Made by a program: the position numbers and the translations under genes. From Anaeromicropila herbilytica (GTDB taxonomy: Bacteria > Bacillota > Clostridia > Lachnospirales > Lachnospiraceae), in NCBI RefSeq assembly GCF_016591975.1, contig NZ_AP024169.1, positions 3,759,001 through 3,823,000 of the forward strand: a stretch of 64,000 bases of DNA, written 5' to 3'. Every line of letters begins with the position of its first letter. The stretch's first letter is position 1. Positions 1 through 9,608 of this stretch are shown here, one piece after another. The notes beneath the pieces are model-generated. The model was not told the DNA's origin and searched no databases. It saw nothing but the letters and a program-made list of their open reading frames with translations.

Positions 1-500
1 CATGAAATAATATCCGAACCTGGTGCTACGATATCTGGTTTCTTAATACACGCCAGTGTTGGCCCTCTTCCAGAATAATCAATCATTTTATTTCCTGATA
101 GTTCAATTGGAACATTGTCATCGGATGCACCTACTGTAATCACTTTTCTACTAATACCTGGAGTAGAGATGGACATCGGCTCTGGTCCATTATTTCCTGC
201 TGCTACAACTACAACAATACCACTATCCCATACTGCATCCACTCCACGAACCAATAAAGAATCTTCATCTATGTTATCTCCAATGGAAGTTCCAACAGAT
301 ATATTCAGAACTCGAATATTATATTTCTCCTTGTTATCAATTACCCATTGTAACCCAGCTAATACATCGGATATGTTCCCGTTTCCTTTATGATTAAGTA
401 CTTTTACTGCAATCAGATTACAGCTTGGTGCAATCCCACAGAATAGGCCTCCAGATGCATAACCACTTCCCCCGATTATCCCTGCTACGTGTGAAGCGTG
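1..500 (-). pseudogene. AprX-like subtilisin (S8), 3' fragment lacking its N-terminal half
   Basis: The minus-strand translation resembles the second half of an AprX-type S8 protease. It opens at the catalytic His motif HASHVAGII, continues through a GIAPSCNLIAVKVLN stretch and the oxyanion-hole motif AAGNNGPE, and leaves the window just after KPDIVAPG, before the catalytic Ser. A TAA stop lies directly before the His codon (501-503), and upstream there is only a family A repeat and then the end of the histidine kinase gene. The Asp-containing N-terminal half is therefore absent here. A matching N-terminal half, ending at the same motif, lies on the same strand at 41776-42363. A remnant is the simplest reading, since no start codon or ribosome binding site is visible. 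Confidence 0.8.
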
Positions 501-527
501 TTATTTTTTGCACATTCCATATAGGAT

Positions 528-673
528 GAGTTGCCCGACAAATGACCTGTTTGGGAGGTTGTCTAGGCAATTTGCACAAACAGAAAAACTCATGTTCAAA
601 GGCGCAATCGCTTTTTCTGTTTTGTGCAAATTGCCAAGCAAGGTTCTGTAACAAGTCGTTTGTCGAGCAACTC
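528..673. repeat. Family A palindromic repeat, copy 1 (146 bp)
   Basis: Imperfect inverted repeat. The left end GAGTTGCCCGACAAATGACC is mirrored at the right by ...GTCGAGCAACTC, and both arms contain GGCAATTTGCACAAA next to an ACAGAAAAA stretch. It is flanked by a perfect 7-bp direct repeat, ATAGGAT (521-527 and 674-680), as expected of a target-site duplication. It lies between the 3' protease fragment and the end of the kinase gene. No transposase is encoded, so it looks like a MITE. Related copies are at 9845, 16693, 41750 and 48991. Confidence 0.85.
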
Positions 674-702
674 ATAGGATTAGAGTGACAAAAATCCTTC
701 GA

Positions 703-2094
703 TTATTTCTTAGGTAAATGCACGATAAATTCGCTTCCTTTCCCAACTTCACTTCGCACTTCAATATTACCTCCGTGCGCTAACACAATCGACTTAACTA
801 TTGCTAATCCAACTCCACTACCTCCAGTTGCGCTTGCTCTTGACTGATCCGTACGGTATAAATGTTCGAAGATTAGATTTATTTCCGCTTTCTCTATGCC
901 AATACCATAGTCTTTTACTGAGAATATGATGTTCTTCTTCGTCTCTTGAATGTGTATTTGGATCAAACTATTCTCTTTCGAATATTTTATAGCATTTGAT
1001 AATAAATTGATAAATACTTGACCTATTTTATCTTTATCTGCATATAGAACTGGCGAAGGTCCTTCCAGTTGAACTTCTATTTTCTTTTCAAATAATATAG
1101 ATTCAAAATTAATAACTATTTTATTGATAAACTCTTTTAAATCAAAATTCGATTTTTCCAATACAATATTCTCTTCAACCGAAACCAAAGAATCAATGTT
1201 TCCAACCATTCTAGTTAACCTTAATATCTCTTCATAGAGACTTTCTAATCTTTCTTTATCTGCCTCCCATATCCCATCTATCATTGCCTCTAGATTCGAC
1301 TGCAAGGATGCAAGCGGTGTTCTGAATTCATGTGCATAATCCCTTGCTAATCTTTTCTTAAAACTTGTCTGATTCTCTAATGTATTAGCTAGACTATTAA
1401 CACTATGAATAAGTTGCTTCACTTCTTTCGTATTTGAAGTTATTTCTATCACATCCTTATAGTTACCTTGCTCAATCTTTCTGGTCTTATCTATTACTTT
1501 ATAGATAGGCCCCGAGATACGATTAGCCATAAATAAGCCAATAACAACCGAAAGAACTAATGCAACTATTGCACCTATTAGAAATGTATAATTCAGCATT
1601 GATATAAATTCTACTTCTGTATTGTTATAATAAAAAGGGCCATAATAACGAAGTATTAGCGTAGCTTGATTTCCTCCATCACTATTAATTAAATATGACT
1701 TTTCAACGTAATCTCCAGAGAAATTAGAATAAAGCCGATTCATATTATGCTCAATATCTGATAACATATGACCGCATAGACTGGGATCCATACACCATAA
1801 GATACTATCATTTTTATCTTCAATACGAATAGCGAATCCTTTATCGATTGCATTTTGCCCAATATTATTTAAAAGTGCTTTATTAGGAAGCTTTGTTGAA
1901 TTTCCATATGCCTTCTTAACTTGTTCTACAATCTGCCTTGTATTCTTTGCTTGATTTTTGAGTACATAGTCTTCAAATTGGTTATAGATTATATACCTAG
2001 CAATCGTAATTAGTGATATGACCAAAAATAATGAAATTGTTATATAAGATATGATTAACTTTACTTTTAGACTTATTTGTGTATTTTTCTTCAT
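703..2094 (-). CDS. Sensor histidine kinase, candidate copper sensor
   Basis: Membrane-bound kinase of 463 residues. Transmembrane segments lie near 12-35 and 168-190 and enclose an extracytoplasmic domain, followed by HAMP (about 190-245), HisKA with phospho-acceptor H255 in YAHEFRTPL, and an HATPase domain with the N box (NLLSNAIKYS) and G boxes (DYGIGI, GSGVGLAI). The sensor domain has an unusual cluster of soft-metal ligands, CMDPSLCGHM at 101-110, followed by further His and Met. The start has a good site, AAGGAGTTGAT before ATG. It begins 19 nt after the response regulator gene, so the two are co-transcribed and surely form a pair. Copper as the signal is inferred from the motif and from the upstream HMA/cupredoxin gene. 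Confidence 0.9.
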   Translation of the reverse strand: MKKNTQISLKVKLIISYITISLFLVISLITIARYIIYNQFEDYVLKNQAKNTRQIVEQVKKAYGNSTKLPNKALLNNIGQNAIDKGFAIRIEDKNDSILWCMDPSLCGHMLSDIEHNMNRLYSNFSGDYVEKSYLINSDGGNQATLILRYYGPFYYNNTEVEFISMLNYTFLIGAIVALVLSVVIGLFMANRISGPIYKVIDKTRKIEQGNYKDVIEITSNTKEVKQLIHSVNSLANTLENQTSFKKRLARDYAHEFRTPLASLQSNLEAMIDGIWEADKERLESLYEEILRLTRMVGNIDSLVSVEENIVLEKSNFDLKEFINKIVINFESILFEKKIEVQLEGPSPVLYADKDKIGQVFINLLSNAIKYSKENSLIQIHIQETKKNIIFSVKDYGIGIEKAEINLIFEHLYRTDQSRASATGGSGVGLAIVKSIVLAHGGNIEVRSEVGKGSEFIVHLPKK

Positions 2095-2113
2095 ATCAAC
2101 TCCTTAAGATAGT

Positions 2114-2815
2114 TTAATCCGCTCCAAATTTATATCCAACCCCACGAATGGTAAGTATATAATTCGGATTAGAACTATCGTCCTCTATTTTACTGCGTAG
2201 ATTTTTGATATGGGAATCTATTGTTCTCTCATATCCCTCATACTCAAACCCTAACGCGTTCTCAATTAATTCTTCTCTGGTAAATACCTTTTTCGGATAT
2301 TTGGCCATTGCTTCCAGAATCTTATATTCATTTGGGGTAAGATTGACTAACTCTTTTGACTTCTTGACACTCATTGCTGTAAAATCAATCTCTAGGTCCT
2401 CGTTATTAAAACTAATCTTATGATATAACGGAGCTTTATCATCCACGCATCTTCTAAGAAGACTTGTAACTCTAGCTACTAATTCTCTTGCACTAAAAGG
2501 CTTCGTCACATAATCATCAGCTCCGATTGAAAAGCCATTAATTTTATCATCTTCGTGTACCTTAGCTGTTAACATAATGATTGGAATTCTTGATTTTTTA
2601 CGTATTATCTGACATACCTTTTCACCTGATACCTTTGGAATCATTAAATCTAGTATCATTAGGTCAGGATTCTTTTCTTCAAAGATTTTAATTGCTTCTT
2701 CTCCATCTGCTGCTGTATAGACGACATAATTACTGTTTTCCAAGTATGCTTTTATCGCATTCACAATTTTATGTTCATCATCTACCACCAGGATTTTACT
2801 TTTCCCTTCAGACAT
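2114..2815 (-). CDS. OmpR-family response regulator
   Basis: REC domain (residues 5-118) with phospho-acceptor D56 in LMILDLMIPK, the acidic pair DDE near the N-terminus and the Lys of VTKPF. A winged-helix Trans_reg_C domain follows (about 135-230, with NEYKILEAM and the RTIDSHIKNLRSKIE recognition region). A start 16 codons further upstream is open, but AGGGAGTG lies 5 nt before the ATG at 2815 and the protein then begins MSEGKSKILVVDDE as usual for the family, so 2815 is chosen. It precedes the kinase gene and follows the HMA/SafE gene on the same strand. It probably regulates this operon. Confidence 0.93.
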   Translation of the reverse strand: MSEGKSKILVVDDEHKIVNAIKAYLENSNYVVYTAADGEEAIKIFEEKNPDLMILDLMIPKVSGEKVCQIIRKKSRIPIIMLTAKVHEDDKINGFSIGADDYVTKPFSARELVARVTSLLRRCVDDKAPLYHKISFNNEDLEIDFTAMSVKKSKELVNLTPNEYKILEAMAKYPKKVFTREELIENALGFEYEGYERTIDSHIKNLRSKIEDDSSNPNYILTIRGVGYKFGAD

Positions 2816-2954
2816 GTGTTCACTCCCTATCTCATTTATAAAATATATATTAATTTTTAACAACTCAAACTTCTCAGTTTAAAATTTAATCTCTGAAATT
2901 ATCAAATATTCCATCAACTATATACTGGAAGGCTTGAGTGAACAATACTTTATT

Positions 2955-4283
2955 TTATTCTACAGTAATATTAGCACTTATCATCCCCATCCAACAAGTA
3001 TAAGAAATGTTACCAGTTTTCGTAGGTGTAAACTCAATTACATTTTCTCCAACTTTTAAGACTTTATCAATTTTATAATCATATACTATTATTTCTCCAT
3101 TGCATCCATTTAGATTTTCTTTATCCGCTTTGATAATCCATTTTAAAGGAACATTTTTAGTAACTGTAAAAGACTGATATCTACCTGATTCTAAATCTGT
3201 AGTAATTGTTTGATAACCTTTCTTTAATACTGCTTGATTCTCATCCATCACCTGTTCTTTTGCAATTGGAGCTATATTTGCAATTCCTCCAAATCCGATG
3301 AAGGAAAGACCACGATTACTCATCACAATACCTAAGATAATAACAAGCATTGCACTAATCTTCATCATTTGTTTCGTAAAGCTTGAATTAATCATCGTAC
3401 TTATAACACCAAATAGAAACATAAGCGGTACTGTTCCCAAACTAAATAAGAACATGGAGAGGGCACCACCTAAGAAACTTCCAGTTGCTAATGCATATAG
3501 TTGCATTGCCTGTAATGGCCCACATGGCATAAACCCATTAAGTATTCCCACAATAAATGGTGTTCTTCCAGATTTCTGACTTTCAATCTTATCTACTAGA
3601 TTTTTAGGAAGTCGTGGCATTAATTTTCTTAATGCTGGAATTACATCGAGCATATTAATTCCCATAATAATCATAAAGATTCCTGCTGCAATTGAAATAA
3701 TAGCCTTCGTCTCAATATTAACACTAAAAACCGAACCAACGGTTCCTACAATTCCTCCAAGAATTGTATAGGAGGTAACTCGCCCCATGTTATAGAATAA
3801 ACTAGGTTTTGCTTTGTGATATATTCCTTCCTTCTCACATCCGCTGCAACTGATACATTGTGATAAATTTATTCCTCCACACATCGCAACGCAATGAATT
3901 GATGTGAATAATCCTGCAATAAAAAGCATTCCATATCCCATATTTCTAGTAATCTCGGGGTAAAATTGAAACCCAATGGTATTTTTTATAATAATATATA
4001 TCCCAAATATAATGATACCAAAATAAAGTGTGGTTGAAAATGAATGTTTCTCTACTTTTTCTTCTTCGTCTTCCTTTGTAATAACTTCATAACCTGTTTT
4101 TATGATAATATTTTTTATCTCCTCCATTGTAACTTGATTAGGATTAAAGAATACATCAGCCATCGAGGTTTGATAATCTACTTTTACCTTTTCTACACCT
4201 AGTAGTGATTTAACCTCTTTTTCTATTTTATATTCGCAGGCTGGACAGGATAGCCCAGATAATTTTATGATAGTATGATTCAT
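2955..4283 (-). CDS. HMA / SafE-like membrane / cupredoxin-like fusion protein
   Basis: Three parts are visible in 442 residues. Residues 1-70 form a heavy-metal-associated domain with C13 and C16 (GLSCPACEYK). Residues about 85-345 are a polytopic membrane domain of the SafE/UreH-like type (COG2836 style), with the motif HCVAMCGGIN and a further Cys cluster CISCSGC. The C-terminal about 90 residues resemble a cupredoxin, ending in NISYTCWMGMISANI, where Cys and Met are plausible copper ligands. Known relatives handle copper in bacteria, for example in cytochrome oxidase assembly or copper export. The exact substrate is not shown by sequence. It sits between the DUF2318 gene and the two-component genes, all on one strand. 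Confidence 0.82.
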   Translation of the reverse strand: MNHTIIKLSGLSCPACEYKIEKEVKSLLGVEKVKVDYQTSMADVFFNPNQVTMEEIKNIIIKTGYEVITKEDEEEKVEKHSFSTTLYFGIIIFGIYIIIKNTIGFQFYPEITRNMGYGMLFIAGLFTSIHCVAMCGGINLSQCISCSGCEKEGIYHKAKPSLFYNMGRVTSYTILGGIVGTVGSVFSVNIETKAIISIAAGIFMIIMGINMLDVIPALRKLMPRLPKNLVDKIESQKSGRTPFIVGILNGFMPCGPLQAMQLYALATGSFLGGALSMFLFSLGTVPLMFLFGVISTMINSSFTKQMMKISAMLVIILGIVMSNRGLSFIGFGGIANIAPIAKEQVMDENQAVLKKGYQTITTDLESGRYQSFTVTKNVPLKWIIKADKENLNGCNGEIIVYDYKIDKVLKVGENVIEFTPTKTGNISYTCWMGMISANITVE

Positions 4284-4313
4284 TCCTTTACCATGCCTTT
4301 CATATTAATATTC

Positions 4314-4338
4314 AAGCGTGCAACTTAGTTGCACGCTT
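4314..4338. other. Inverted repeat between DUF2318 and HMA/SafE genes
   Basis: Perfect 11-bp arms AAGCGTGCAAC / GTTGCACGCTT around a 3-nt loop, located 31 bp upstream of the HMA/SafE start. It lacks a T-run on the minus strand, so it is a poor terminator. It could be an operator for the two-component system or an mRNA processing or stability hairpin. Confidence 0.55.
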
Positions 4339-4354
4339 AATAAATTCTAAAATA

Positions 4355-4990
4355 TTAATTCTTCCAATTATCGAAGATTCCCTCATATTGCTTTAAAGTT
4401 GCTTTACTGATAATGATTGAAGTATCGGTAACTTTCTTCTCATCATCACTAATAGGTACTGGGTTACATCCACCTCTAATCATCCCTATGTCATCTACGC
4501 TAAACTGATTACCACAATTTTGACAGGTAAGTACTCCATTCTCTTCTTTGTAATATCCTCTTCCTGAACCATTACATACTTGACATGTATTAAATGCTGT
4601 ACGAATTGTTCCATCCGATGCTTTTACTGCAATGACTTCCATTGTATTATTAAGTTTATTATATGGATTGAATGATACCTGATCTGTTACACTTGCGATA
4701 GGAATTACCAGACTATCTTTATTATCTATTGAAGCGATAGATGTAGATTCAGTTTCATTATCTATTGTATCCGTGGATTGTGAATCAATTTCATCTTGCG
4801 TGGCTTTTGATGTATCTGTGTTTTCAGAATATACCGTTTTATCCTTATTTGTATCTTGCTTATTTTTAGATAACTGTGGCACCATTACTGTTAGTAAGGC
4901 TACTAATAATATTACTCCACTTGTTACTTTTAAAATGATATATTTCTTTTCCCCTTTTTTATTAGTATAGTTGGTTTTCTTTTTATTCAT
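4355..4990 (-). CDS. DUF2318-like membrane-anchored Cys-rich protein
   Basis: A single N-terminal transmembrane helix (about 18-38) is followed by a Ser/Thr/Asp-rich linker (about 40-95) and a C-terminal domain with the Cys signature of DUF2318: CQVCNGSGRGYY, then CQNCGNQF, then GGCNPVP. Family members are described as Fe-S- or metal-binding proteins found with iron or copper handling genes. The paired CxxC motifs suggest a bound metal facing the outside. It is the first gene of the four-gene minus-strand set and has a ribosome binding site GAAAGGAAAGAGAAG before ATG. The role is inferred from neighbours, and no biochemical function is established here. Confidence 0.72.
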   Translation of the reverse strand: MNKKKTNYTNKKGEKKYIILKVTSGVILLVALLTVMVPQLSKNKQDTNKDKTVYSENTDTSKATQDEIDSQSTDTIDNETESTSIASIDNKDSLVIPIASVTDQVSFNPYNKLNNTMEVIAVKASDGTIRTAFNTCQVCNGSGRGYYKEENGVLTCQNCGNQFSVDDIGMIRGGCNPVPISDDEKKVTDTSIIISKATLKQYEGIFDNWKN

Positions 4991-5246
4991 CTTCTCTTTC
5001 CTTTCTCATTTATATAATATTGAATACTTGCCTTTTGATGTACTTATTCATTAACTAGAGCTAAATATTATATCCTATTTCTATATTAATCTTATTCTAT
5101 TAATATGGAGATTTTATGGAGGACAGGATTCGAGTTTGGGTTATTTTATTGAAACAATCAAATATGAGTAGCCTCCTAGGAAAGAAAGCTACTCACTACA
5201 ACTATAAAAATTCACATCATATTTTATATGTCTATCTTTTATATAT

Positions 5247-7040
5247 CTATATCTTAAATTTGCTAAGATCTTCTCGGAAATTCTTAATCATTGCTTCAAA
5301 TACCCCAATTTGATCCTTAAGTTCATTAATTTGTTCCACATAAATAGTAACGTTAGAGCTTGCTTCTTGTGTCGAAGCTGAATTCTCTTCTGCGATTACA
5401 GAGAGATTAGAAATACCGTCAAATAATTCTGCAATATGATCTGCTTCTATTTTTAGATTCTGTGAAGTCTGAATCATCATGTCAGAAACAATTCTTAGTT
5501 GGTTATTGGAATTTTCCGAACTATCAACTGCCTCTTTTAGGTTCGTATTTTCTTTCTCTAATACCTTATATTGTTCATCAATATCTTCAACTACTTCACC
5601 AATACTTAAAACAAATTCAGTTAGGCTTCCATTAATTTGCTTTACTGCCTTATTGGTATCATTAGATAGATTTTTGATTTCATCTGCGACAACCGCAAAT
5701 CCTTTTCCCATCTCACCTGCTCTAGCAGCTTCGATCGAAGCATTTAGTGCTAATAGATTAATTTGATTGGCTATAGCAGCTACAATGGATACTATTTTGG
5801 TTATGTTGTCTGCATTATCTTTTAACTCATTACTATTCTTTCGGATGCCATCAAATTTATTTAGTACCTGGTTTATTTCAGAAGCAGTTTTCTGCACATT
5901 TCTAAAACTATGTTCAATCTGAACCATTGTATTCTCAATATGCTCCTTATTCTCTTGCCCAGAATCGGATATTTGACTTAGGCTTGTTATGCTACCATCT
6001 AATACACGAATTGCCCCCTCCGTATCCTCTGCCTGGGTTATTGCTGCATTTGCAACCTGTTCTAACACTTCGGTAATATCATTAGAAGCATCTCTCATGG
6101 TTGCTGTAATCTCAGAAACCGCATTATTAAAGGTGTACATCTCATCCACCATAGAATTAAATCCGATAAAGTCCTTTTGAATTCTCTTCTTTACTTGATT
6201 AATGCTATTCATTAATTCTTCATATTCATCATTCGAATGAAGTTCCAATGTCTCTACAAAATTTCTTTCAGACAATTTCTGTAGTTCCTTCTCCACTAAC
6301 TTTCTTGGACGATGAAATAACACGGTAGATAGCAGTGACACAATAAATGTTGCACCACTTAGAAGTAGTGTATCCACTCCATCTCCAGTTGTAATAAAAG
6401 AAACCAAAGCCATTAGTATAGTATTAGCTATTGCAGTTTTTATTGACACATTTCTTAAGACACCAAAGGAAAATATTTGATTAATACGAAATCTCTTAAC
6501 TAACTGAATTTCTTTTTCAAACGTCAACCTAAGTTGTATCTCAGAAGAATCCTTCTTGATTTCTTCTACTTTGATCTCTTCATTAAAATAATGAGCAACT
6601 CCGTTTATCATACCAGCTAAGTAATCTCCCATACCACGTTTTGAGCGGTAGGTAAATGTACATTCATGTGATGAAATAGGCTCCACATCAAGAACTGGTG
6701 GTGTAGCCCCTTTAAATCTCTTCATTACGATTGCATGCACATCATTCATTGATTTTAAAAACTGATATGCTGATTCATTACGAAAAAATCCAGGATAATT
6801 CTTACTAAACGTTTTAATATTCTCTTCACCCATCATTAACCATATTTCTTTATGATTTTTACCTACTGCATCTCCAACAGAATCTACAATTCCTGTTGCC
6901 ACTCGATCTTCTACGTCTTGTAATGGTGTAAAAATATGATCTTTGCTTAATTCATATTTATGTAAGGCATCATCTACTACTTTATCTCCAAATAGTTTTC
7001 TACAAGACTGTACCCATGATGAAACTACTGTACCCTTCAT
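5247..7040 (-). CDS. H-NOX (heme) domain fused to methyl-accepting chemotaxis protein
   Basis: Residues 1-185 are an H-NOX domain that keeps even the numbering of the Thermoanaerobacter Tar4H H-NOX: proximal heme ligand H102 (NDVHAIVMK), P115 (GATPP) and Y131-x-S133-x-R135 for the heme propionates. The distal pocket residues W9, N74 and Y140, which bind O2 in that protein, are also all present. Two transmembrane helices lie near 205-250. The cytoplasmic part is a chemoreceptor signalling hairpin with NQINLLALNASIEAARAGE. The start MKGTVVSSW is chosen because AGGAGG lies just upstream; an in-frame start 13 codons earlier has no comparable site. The likely output is aerotaxis or O2 avoidance through CheA/CheW encoded elsewhere. 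Confidence 0.93.
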   Translation of the reverse strand: MKGTVVSSWVQSCRKLFGDKVVDDALHKYELSKDHIFTPLQDVEDRVATGIVDSVGDAVGKNHKEIWLMMGEENIKTFSKNYPGFFRNESAYQFLKSMNDVHAIVMKRFKGATPPVLDVEPISSHECTFTYRSKRGMGDYLAGMINGVAHYFNEEIKVEEIKKDSSEIQLRLTFEKEIQLVKRFRINQIFSFGVLRNVSIKTAIANTILMALVSFITTGDGVDTLLLSGATFIVSLLSTVLFHRPRKLVEKELQKLSERNFVETLELHSNDEYEELMNSINQVKKRIQKDFIGFNSMVDEMYTFNNAVSEITATMRDASNDITEVLEQVANAAITQAEDTEGAIRVLDGSITSLSQISDSGQENKEHIENTMVQIEHSFRNVQKTASEINQVLNKFDGIRKNSNELKDNADNITKIVSIVAAIANQINLLALNASIEAARAGEMGKGFAVVADEIKNLSNDTNKAVKQINGSLTEFVLSIGEVVEDIDEQYKVLEKENTNLKEAVDSSENSNNQLRIVSDMMIQTSQNLKIEADHIAELFDGISNLSVIAEENSASTQEASSNVTIYVEQINELKDQIGVFEAMIKNFREDLSKFKI

Positions 7041-7274
7041 ATCTCTTCCTCCTAAGAATTCTAGTTTTTTAATTACCATATGCTTAGATTATTTTTGCAT
7101 ATGTTCTCGATATCATTTTGCGTTCTATAACACAAAACTAAATTGTATGTAATTAATATAACAAATATTAGGCAAAGATACAATATAAAAATGATAATTA
7201 TTTTTATTATTAATTTTCTAAATAAATCTAGAATAGTAGAGACGAATCAGACACTGATAAAATAGAAAGTTTCT

Positions 7275-7925
7275 TTAATTGATATATGATTGCGCATCAT
7301 ACATCTTGTCATTTGGATATTTTGTTGTGCTTATTTTCTCATTCGTTTCCTTATCTTTAACTACAATGGTTACATTCCAATCATCTGGATTGGTTCCTGC
7401 AAGTATCTGATACTGTCCAGCATAAAGTGCAATACCTAATCCAGATAACAATCGGTCTGTCCCTAATGGATAAAAAGTCTTATTTACCAATACCGTTATA
7501 TGTGTTAATTTATCATTGTCATATACAACTTTATCTATAGAAGTAACCCCAACATTTTGTTCAGAACTAGGATCTATAAATTGCTTTAATAATCCATATT
7601 GATACATTCTATTTATATCACTTTTATATTGTTTCTTCGTATAAAATAGTGTCAATGTTCCATCACTATTTACTTTTACCTCTGAATACATATCTTTACT
7701 CTTGTGTCCTGTATCATTTGCGAATTGTTGCTTTAACTCCTCCGCAGTTACATTTTCCCCTCCAAATAAATTAGTAGGAAGAATTACTCCAATGAAACCA
7801 TCCTTATTTACTTTTAAAGTTGATGGTACTTTAATAGGGTTTTTTTCTTCTCCAATTGGGATCTTACATGCAACTAATACGACACTTAAGATCATACATA
7901 GAAATATAATTAGTAATCTTTTCAC
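7275..7925 (-). CDS. Lipoprotein of unknown function
   Basis: GTG start with AAAGGAGAAAAAGAAA just upstream. The signal peptide ends in a lipobox, LVAC, with the lipidated Cys at position 20. The mature part of about 196 residues has no motif I recognise. It is soluble and mixed alpha/beta in character, with a GFIGVILPTNLFGGE segment near its start and a Tyr-rich C-terminus. It begins 36 bp after the recombinase stop on the same strand and could be read through from it, although the two functions look unrelated. Confidence is high for a real exported lipoprotein and nil for a specific role. Confidence 0.8.
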   Translation of the reverse strand: MKRLLIIFLCMILSVVLVACKIPIGEEKNPIKVPSTLKVNKDGFIGVILPTNLFGGENVTAEELKQQFANDTGHKSKDMYSEVKVNSDGTLTLFYTKKQYKSDINRMYQYGLLKQFIDPSSEQNVGVTSIDKVVYDNDKLTHITVLVNKTFYPLGTDRLLSGLGIALYAGQYQILAGTNPDDWNVTIVVKDKETNEKISTTKYPNDKMYDAQSYIN

Positions 7926-7961
7926 TTTCTTTTTCTCCTTTATGTGCTTTAGAATAATAGA

Positions 7962-9608
7962 TTAAACTTTCCAGTATATATTTACAAGTTTATCTTTCTC
8001 TTCTTCCTTTATTTCAATTTTTTCAATTAATTCGTTCATCAAATTATCTCTATTATTAGCATCCCTATGTATGAAAGCAAACCCTTCTTCCTTTATTAGT
8101 TTTTCAGTTTGCTCTATATTCTTATCAAACATTATTTTATTTTTCATATTCCCTAACTCTTTTTCCTGCTGCTTTAGATAGATTATCTTTTGATTCACCT
8201 CTGTAATTACCTCTTGATAAAGTTCATCTTCTAATAGTCCTTTTGATTGATCCAAATATATTTGAACGATGGATTTCTTGTGAAAGTCAATCTCATCTTG
8301 AATTCTTTTGATTTCTTGTGTTATTTTTTGTAAGGATTCTGAATGTAATCTCTCATCTTTTTTTATGGAATGTTCGGTTATCATTTGTTCATTTATCTGT
8401 TCCTCAATTATCTTCAATAGGCACTCACAGCGAATTGAATTTTTTTCACACGACTTCCCCTTCGATTTTACATATGTACTGCAGTGATAATATTTCTGAT
8501 TTGAACGATTTCCAGATGTTTTATACATTACTTTTCCACAAGTACCACAGATTACTTTTCCTAACAATATGTCCTTTTTATTATCTCTTATATTTTGATG
8601 TGATTTTTGCCTTTCATATAGTCTCTCTTGGACTTTCTGAAACTTTGTAAGTGATATTATTGGATCATGAGTATCATATACTATAAACCAATTTTCTTTT
8701 TGTGTGATAATTCTTTTCTTGCTTTTATAAGATACTTTTTTTTCTTTACCTTGCACCAAGTGTCCAAGATATACCTCTGAATGGAGGATTTTCTTAATAG
8801 AAGATACTGGCCAATGATATCTATCATTTTCTATGTATTGTTCCACTATGTATTGTTCCACTATATTCTGATCCATTCTATTCTGATCAAAGGTAATCGT
8901 TTGTTCTGAATTTAAATTCTCCATTTCATTAGCTTTTGAATGTTCTTGTTCTTTCCGATACCAAGTAGGTGCTAGTACTTTATGACTTTCTAAATACTCG
9001 CTTATTCCTTTTACACTATAATCTTCTAAATATAGATTATATATCAACAGAACGTTTTTTGCTGCTTCTGGATCAATCTCTAAATGATGGTGATTCTCTT
9101 CCGATTTTCGATAGCCATAGGGTGCAAAAGAGCCTATGAAATCTCCATCTTTTCTCTTCTTATCCAGTACCATACGAATGTTATCGGATAGTTCTTCACA
9201 ATACCATTCATTGACTAGTCCATTAATCTGTCTGGCTCGTTTATTTCCTTTATCATCGCTATCGGCATTGTCTAGGATACTAACAAAACGAATCCCTAGT
9301 TCAGGTAGTAACCCATGAATATATTTTTCTACCAAGATAATATCTCTAGTAAACCTTGATTGAGTCTTACATAATATTACGTCAAATTTTTTCTGCTTCG
9401 CGTCCTCTATCATTTCTAGAAAAGAAGGTCTCTTATCATCAAGCCCCGAATAATTATCATCGACATAGATTCGATAGATCTCCATTTCGTATTTCATAGC
9501 ATATTCAGTCAAAAGAAGCTTTTGATTTGTTATACTATCGCTATCTTCCTCTTCTCTTTTATCTTCGTCTTCTACGGATAATCTGCAATAAATGGCTACT
9601 TTACTCAT
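7962..9608 (-). CDS. Large serine recombinase
   Basis: Resolvase domain at residues 3-150 with nucleophile S11 in YCRLSVEDED and the Arg motif QSRFTRD. A recombinase DNA-binding domain follows (about 160-330), then a zinc ribbon (CGTCGKVMY ... YHCSTYVKSKGKSC) and a coiled coil (about 415-500). The 548-residue length fits phage/ICE integrases, Tn4451-type recombinases and SpoIVCA-like enzymes. A linker between the DNA-binding parts carries short tandem duplications, giving IVEQY twice and DQN repeats (nucleotides about 8841-8895). The start overlaps a 41-codon ORF by 8 nt. No phage or conjugation genes are adjacent, so it is either a relic of a mobile element or a stand-alone recombinase. Confidence 0.92.
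   Translation of the reverse strand: MSKVAIYCRLSVEDEDKREEEDSDSITNQKLLLTEYAMKYEMEIYRIYVDDNYSGLDDKRPSFLEMIEDAKQKKFDVILCKTQSRFTRDIILVEKYIHGLLPELGIRFVSILDNADSDDKGNKRARQINGLVNEWYCEELSDNIRMVLDKKRKDGDFIGSFAPYGYRKSEENHHHLEIDPEAAKNVLLIYNLYLEDYSVKGISEYLESHKVLAPTWYRKEQEHSKANEMENLNSEQTITFDQNRMDQNIVEQYIVEQYIENDRYHWPVSSIKKILHSEVYLGHLVQGKEKKVSYKSKKRIITQKENWFIVYDTHDPIISLTKFQKVQERLYERQKSHQNIRDNKKDILLGKVICGTCGKVMYKTSGNRSNQKYYHCSTYVKSKGKSCEKNSIRCECLLKIIEEQINEQMITEHSIKKDERLHSESLQKITQEIKRIQDEIDFHKKSIVQIYLDQSKGLLEDELYQEVITEVNQKIIYLKQQEKELGNMKNKIMFDKNIEQTEKLIKEEGFAFIHRDANNRDNLMNELIEKIEIKEEEKDKLVNIYWKV

Noticed and set aside
418..675. 85-codon minus-strand ORF across the first family A repeat
   Set aside because: It starts in the repeat and runs out of frame through the protease remnant. 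The CKLPRQPPKQVICRAT stretch also appears in the repeat at 16693, so it is a translation of the repeat, not a gene.
5116..5313. 65-codon plus-strand ORF downstream of the chemoreceptor gene
   Set aside because: Weak start context, hydrophobic AT-rich translation and overlap with the chemoreceptor 3' end.
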